Below are positions 60,135 to 64,000 of a stretch of 64,000 nt of DNA, one piece after another; position 1 is the first letter of the stretch; every line of letters begins with the position of its first letter. The position numbers and the translations under genes are program-made. The notes beneath the pieces are model-generated. The model saw only the letters and a list, made by a program, of their open reading frames with translations, had not been told where the DNA came from and searched no databases. Source of the DNA: Haloferula helveola (GTDB lineage Bacteria; Verrucomicrobiota; Verrucomicrobiia; Verrucomicrobiales; Akkermansiaceae); the NCBI RefSeq assembly GCF_037076345.1, contig NZ_AP024702.1, forward strand, positions 868,001 through 932,000, read 5' to 3'.

Positions 60135-60950
60135 TCACCCGGAGGTGTCCAGTTCCTCGCACACCTGACGGAACAACGACTCATCCATCTCCACCAGATT
60201 TCCGGCCGCGGGAAAGCCCCCGGATCTCACATCCTCGGCATACTCACGGAAGGCCGCGACACGTTCCTCCTGAAGACGGCGATACTCGGCCGCGAAGTCC
60301 CGGTAGGCCTTGGCATGTCGCGGCAGGCGCTCGTCGTAATCCCCGAGGATGTCGTCGGAGAACAGAAACTGCGTGTCACAGCCCGGACCCGAACCGAGCG
60401 ACATCAGCAGCATCCCGGTCTGCCGGCAAAGCCATGACGCGAGGTTGTGCGGAACCACTTCGAGCTCGGCGGCATAGGCACCCGCGCTCTCGAGATCCTT
60501 CATCGACCGGTAGAGCGCTTTCGCCTCGTCGACCGTCTTGCCGATCGCCCGGTAGTTGGTCCACGTGACGTGACGCGGAATCATGCCGAGGTGGCCGACC
60601 ACCGGAATCCGCTCGCGCGCCATACCCTCGATGATGAACGGGCTCGCCGAGCAATAGACCGAACTCGCGCCCAGTTCGAGGGCACGGAAGCCTACGCGGA
60701 TCGCCTCCTCCTGCGTCGCGAGACCGTGCGGAGTCGAGCCGGAGATGAAGCTGTTCGGGGCCGCGGCGATCAGTTCCGGGAGCTGCGCCTGAGCCTGCGG
60801 CGTATCAAACGGACAGCTCATCAGGTCGATCCCCGCCGCCTCGGCCGCCGCCGCCTCCTCGGGCGTCTTGACGTGGATGTGGGTCAGGCAGCGCTTCCCC
60901 TTCAGACCCCGCAGGTCGTGAACCGTGTATTTCTTCCGCGGCCGTAGCAT
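60135..60950 (-). CDS. PanB-like (ketopantoate hydroxymethyltransferase superfamily) protein with altered active site
   Basis: A 271-residue TIM-barrel protein. Segments that align with PanB are VVGHLGMIPRHVTW, the AGAYAAELEVVP strand and LGSGPGCDTQFLFSDDILG. The residues that bind metal and ketoisovalerate in true PanB are mostly absent: the VGDSLGM Asp position reads MSCPFDTP, the ADLPF Asp position reads ISGSTP, and the VKIEGG Lys/Glu pair reads VYCSAS. Only the Glu of LEVVP is kept. It is therefore unlikely to make ketopantoate and may catalyse another aldol-type or phosphoenolpyruvate-type reaction. It lies between the coupled membrane/lipoprotein pair and the autotransporter-like gene. 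Confidence 0.75.
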   Translation of the reverse strand: MLRPRKKYTVHDLRGLKGKRCLTHIHVKTPEEAAAAEAAGIDLMSCPFDTPQAQAQLPELIAAAPNSFISGSTPHGLATQEEAIRVGFRALELGASSVYCSASPFIIEGMARERIPVVGHLGMIPRHVTWTNYRAIGKTVDEAKALYRSMKDLESAGAYAAELEVVPHNLASWLCRQTGMLLMSLGSGPGCDTQFLFSDDILGDYDERLPRHAKAYRDFAAEYRRLQEERVAAFREYAEDVRSGGFPAAGNLVEMDESLFRQVCEELDTSG

Positions 60951-61010
60951 GCGGCACTTATGGATCGATGCGGATCCGAGGGCAATACCGCTGCGGTCCC
61001 GCCAGCGGAC

Positions 61011-61050
61011 AAAAGCCGCAGACCGGACCGCGGATTGCGGTCCGGCCTGC
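61011..61050 (-). terminator. Terminator of the autotransporter-like gene
   Basis: A 9-bp perfect core stem (CCGGACCGC / GCGGTCCGG, loop GGATT) at 61023-61045, extended by a GCAG/CTGC pairing to 61017-61050, with TTTT following on the minus strand. It lies 9 bp past the stop codon at 61059. Confidence 0.85.
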
Positions 61051-61058
61051 TTAGCGAA

Positions 61059-64000
61059 TCACGGGACCTCGTTCACCTGCAGGCGGGCGAACCTCGCCTT
61101 CTTGCCGTTCGGCAGCATCGCGGGATACGCAATCTTCACGACTTCGTAGTCCGGGTCGGCCGTCGAGTCGGCCACGAAGGCAGGCGTTGCGCCACTGTTG
61201 TACCAGACGCTGAGTTCGTTACTGAACTGCGCGGTGTAGGTGAGACTTCCGGATGTGCCGTGGTCGTCCCGACGCACAAAGACGTAGTCAATCGTGATGC
61301 CGGGCCCCGCGGTAGTCTGGATGATCGGGAGACCATTGACCGACCCATCCGGGACGAGCGACACGGCATCACTGACATTCGGATTCGTGCCGAACGCGAA
61401 CTCCAGCAGGTTGGTGAGCGGATCTCCATCCGGGTTCTCCGTAGGAAGACCAGGATCGGGAGTGAAGCCTGAAGCCCATTCGTCGTAGGGACTGAGCGCG
61501 CCGGTTGAATTGAGCTCCAGATTGTTGCCGTCGACCTCCAGCACATAACCGGCAATCGGCGAGTCGAGCGCCGGAGTGCCGGTGAAACCGCCGGAGGCGG
61601 ACATCAGGACGTAGCTCGCGAGAGTTGGCGTGCCCGTGACCTTTACCGTGCCGTTCGTCAGGTCGACCGAAGCCGTGGACGTGGTCGGCGAGCCGAGGAT
61701 GAACCCGAGCGAGGCGCCGCTGGCCACGGTGATCGCCGAGGCCTGGCTGCCACCGACAAGCGCGAGCGTGCCTTCGTTGACGCTGGTCGCACCGATGTAG
61801 GTGTTCACGCCGCCCAAGGTCACCGTGCCGGAACCGAGCTTCGTGACGGCGAGGTCAACCGTGGCTTGGGTAACGTCTCCGGTAACGGTGGTCGATCCCG
61901 ACCCGTTGAACCTGAGAACCGGAGCGGCGTTGGTGGAAGGAACGTCGACACCCGCCACGATCAGCGCCGCGCCGTTGGTCGTGGCGATGTCATTCTGGAT
62001 CGTGTGCGTCGTGCCCCCGGTGGACAGCGGAGCGGTCAGCGTCCCGGCATTCAGGCTGACACCGTTGGCACCAGTGAAGTTCAACTGCCAGTTGCCGGCC
62101 GTCGATGACGTGGTCAGGTTGCCGATGGTCAGAGTATTGCTGCCGGTCCCGCTGACGCGGCCCACGTCGATGGTGGCGCCGGATGCGGAGTTGTTGATGT
62201 TGTATCCGGTTCCGCCGACGCCAAAGGTGACGCTCGCGTCGTTCCGCAGGCTCAGGGTTCCGTTGCCTTGGATGGTCGGGCCCGTGGTATTGAGATTCCC
62301 GATCGCATATCCCAGAGCACGCTCATGGGTCGCGATCAGGGTGCCATTGCTGATTTCGAATTTGCCGGAACTCTCGACCGGGCCACCCAGCGTCCATGTG
62401 CCGCTACCGTTCTTGGTGAGGGCGGCGAATGCGAACGGAAGGCCCTGGGAGATTTCCCCATCACCGCTACCGATCAGCTGGAGGGTGGTCGTATTGTAGG
62501 TTCCGCCAACACTGGTGAAGGCGCTGGTGAACTTCAGCAGCCCCGTGCCCGAGGCGTCGATGATCCGGCTGGTGTTGGCACCCAACTGCACGTTGACCAC
62601 CCGGTCGGTCGTTTCGCCGCTGCCGATGTAGCGAAGCGTGGCACCACCCTGGACGTTGGTCGGACCACCGAGGTCGATGGTGCCGTTGGAGACGGTGGTT
62701 GGAGCTCCCAGCGAGCTGCTCGCCATCAGCGGAGTGCCGCCGTTGACGCTGTTGAACGAGGAAACCTCGAGCACCCCGGCGCCGCTGGTGGTTGAAGGGG
62801 CGATCGAAGTCCTGCCGGTGTAGGTATTGCTCCCGCTGAGGGTCAGCGTGCCGTTGTAGGACTTCAGGAGGGCGCCGTCGCCGCTGATCACGCCACTGAG
62901 GGTCTGGCTCGCATTCGTGGAGATCCAGAGAAGTCCACCCGCATTGATCAGGATGTTGCCCGCGTAGTCACCGCCCGCCCCTCCCAGCTTCGCTCCGTTG
63001 GCGTTGTTGTTCGTGCCGATCCGCAGGGTGCCGCCGTTGATCACGGTGTCGCCGGTGTAGGTGTTGACGCCGTTCAGCACCAGCGTTCCGCTCGAGTCGA
63101 TGTTGCCGTTGTCGGTGGACGCCGCCGCGTCTCCGGCTTTCACCAGGCTGACCGCTCCACCGTTGTCCACGATCGGGGTTGATGCGGTGATCACTTGGGA
63201 GCCGGTGGTCACGTACAGTTGCCCTCCGCCAGTCGGAGTGGTGAGGGAACCGGTGCCGCTGAGGGTGAGCAAGCCGCTGCCACCGTTGAGCAAGCCGTAG
63301 GTCTCCAAGGCATTCGATCCGAGATCCAGCGTGTTGGCCGCACCGGAGAAGCGCAGGGTGTTCACCGTCCGGTTTGCCGTGAGAGCGGTGGCGGCATCGA
63401 AGTTGACGTTGTCGGCAGACGCCCACGTCGTCTCGTCGTTGTTCGCCCCGGCACCCAGAGAGGTGACGAAGTCACCGCTGTAGACCGCGTAGTCCGTCTG
63501 GCTGTTGGGAGCCGTGCCCGAGGTCGCCCACGGGCCGACGATCTGGCCGGCCCCTGTCGTGCCGGCACCGGTGACGACAATCATGTTTTTGTTGCCAGAA
63601 GTCTCCGGGCCCGTCGCTCCGGCCGAAAAGGCCAGCGATGCGGTCCCGTTCCGGGTCAGCCCGCCCAAGGTGAGTGTCTGATCACCAGCCGCGGTCTGGT
63701 TGGTGGTGAGGTTGACGTTGAACGCCCCGCTGTTGACGGTGGCACTGCCGACCGATTCGGCGAAACTGTTGGCGCCTGCGGAGTTCTCCCACCAGATACC
63801 GCCGCCACCGGCCACCGTGATGGCGGCGCTGTTGATGCGGTCCACGGTGTTCTGCCCGTTCGAACTGACCATGCGCAACGTGCCGCCGCTGGTGAGGTTG
63901 AGAGCGCTGGTGTTGCTGATCCGACCGTTGGCACCGCTCAGCGTGATGCTGCCGGGGGCCGTGACAAGGTAGGGACTGGTTCCACTGTAAGCGTTGTCGC
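61059..64000 (-). CDS. Autotransporter-type beta-strand repeat protein, 5' end beyond the window
   Basis: At least 980 residues, cut off by the right edge: the frame stays open to base 64000 with no stop, and the first possible start inside the window (TTG at 63878) is not credible. The body consists of passenger-associated transport repeats, each ending in a Gly-Thr-Leu turn: LVLNGVNTYTGDTVINGGTL, LTLSGSNTYTGRTSI, LTKNGSGTWTLGGPV, VTLGGVNTYIGATSVNEGTL. Such repeats fold as a right-handed beta-helix and are usually surface-exposed. The C-terminus (DGDPLTNLLEFAFGTNPNVSDA ...) is the type seen in verrucomicrobial secreted proteins; no autotransporter barrel domain is present, so export must use another route. 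Confidence 0.9.
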   Translation of the reverse strand, partial: DNAYSGTSPYLVTAPGSITLSGANGRISNTSALNLTSGGTLRMVSSNGQNTVDRINSAAITVAGGGGIWWENSAGANSFAESVGSATVNSGAFNVNLTTNQTAAGDQTLTLGGLTRNGTASLAFSAGATGPETSGNKNMIVVTGAGTTGAGQIVGPWATSGTAPNSQTDYAVYSGDFVTSLGAGANNDETTWASADNVNFDAATALTANRTVNTLRFSGAANTLDLGSNALETYGLLNGGSGLLTLSGTGSLTTPTGGGQLYVTTGSQVITASTPIVDNGGAVSLVKAGDAAASTDNGNIDSSGTLVLNGVNTYTGDTVINGGTLRIGTNNNANGAKLGGAGGDYAGNILINAGGLLWISTNASQTLSGVISGDGALLKSYNGTLTLSGSNTYTGRTSIAPSTTSGAGVLEVSSFNSVNGGTPLMASSSLGAPTTVSNGTIDLGGPTNVQGGATLRYIGSGETTDRVVNVQLGANTSRIIDASGTGLLKFTSAFTSVGGTYNTTTLQLIGSGDGEISQGLPFAFAALTKNGSGTWTLGGPVESSGKFEISNGTLIATHERALGYAIGNLNTTGPTIQGNGTLSLRNDASVTFGVGGTGYNINNSASGATIDVGRVSGTGSNTLTIGNLTTSSTAGNWQLNFTGANGVSLNAGTLTAPLSTGGTTHTIQNDIATTNGAALIVAGVDVPSTNAAPVLRFNGSGSTTVTGDVTQATVDLAVTKLGSGTVTLGGVNTYIGATSVNEGTLALVGGSQASAITVASGASLGFILGSPTTSTASVDLTNGTVKVTGTPTLASYVLMSASGGFTGTPALDSPIAGYVLEVDGNNLELNSTGALSPYDEWASGFTPDPGLPTENPDGDPLTNLLEFAFGTNPNVSDAVSLVPDGSVNGLPIIQTTAGPGITIDYVFVRRDDHGTSGSLTYTAQFSNELSVWYNSGATPAFVADSTADPDYEVVKIAYPAMLPNGKKARFARLQVNEVP

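Noticed and set aside
58834-60162. Single 442-residue open frame covering the lipoprotein and upstream membrane gene region
   Set aside because: The upstream part is out of frame with the three-helix membrane protein, whose hydrophobic pattern is real. The lipoprotein signal begins only at 59628.

Overview
The window is GC-rich, densely coding and looks chromosomal. It suggests a Verrucomicrobiota bacterium, probably of the Verrucomicrobiae (Luteolibacter/Haloferula-like), but this is inferred from gene content with no rRNA to confirm it. The supporting features are two PEP-CTERM proteins, very large modular secreted proteins (SASA esterase, SGNH hydrolase, LamG-like, FN3-like, Ig-like and autotransporter-type beta-strand repeats), a sigma factor coupled to a FecR/LamG membrane protein, and several families of short palindromic repeats. 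No tRNA, rRNA, CRISPR array, transposase or phage gene was seen.

Layout. 1-2.9 kb: Ser/Thr kinase, PP2C phosphatase and a zinc alcohol dehydrogenase. 2.9-5.1 kb: prolyl oligopeptidase. 5.1-18.1 kb: two giant secreted proteins on the minus strand that share a near-identical 2.2-kb block. 18.4-22 kb: a DUF455/ATP-grasp fusion carrying a hexanucleotide tract, a small membrane protein and a DUF72 protein. 22.4-28.1 kb: a 1884-residue SGNH hydrolase with five repeated modules, bracketed by two copies of a ~115-bp MITE-like element. 28.4-30.8 kb: acetolactate synthase ilvBN. 31-35.4 kb: PEP-CTERM protein, PhoD-like phosphatase, TM2 and DUF4190 membrane proteins, Dabb protein and a Tat-exported metallo-beta-lactamase-fold hydrolase. 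35.4-38.4 kb: TypA GTPase and an FAD oxidoreductase. 38.5-43.5 kb: a probable carbohydrate (uronate) catabolic operon consisting of an XRE-cupin regulator, GH88-like hydrolase, isomerase/epimerase, Gfo/Idh/MocA oxidoreductase and SDR. 43.7-45.8 kb: two PilT-type ATPases. 46.1-48.4 kb: a phospholipid operon (CDP-alcohol phosphatidyltransferase, acyltransferase, CDP-diglyceride synthase). 48.4-56.8 kb: sigma factor with FecR/LamG partner, diverging from three exported proteins that share an unrecognised module. 56.9-61 kb: methyltransferase, outer-membrane barrel, a lipoprotein that appears to be a dead alpha/beta hydrolase, a membrane protein and a PanB-like protein lacking key residues. 61 kb to the right edge: an autotransporter-type repeat protein cut off by the window.

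Functional themes. Much of the region serves extracellular polysaccharide handling: secreted esterases and hydrolases, then cytosolic processing by the GH88-like operon. Regulation is probably local, through the sigma/FecR pair and the XRE-cupin protein. The most unusual signals are the mosaic 2.2-kb repeat, the structured intergenic palindromes with covarying stems, the repeated unknown module at 50.7-56.4 kb, and several proteins of recognised fold whose catalytic residues are missing or changed.
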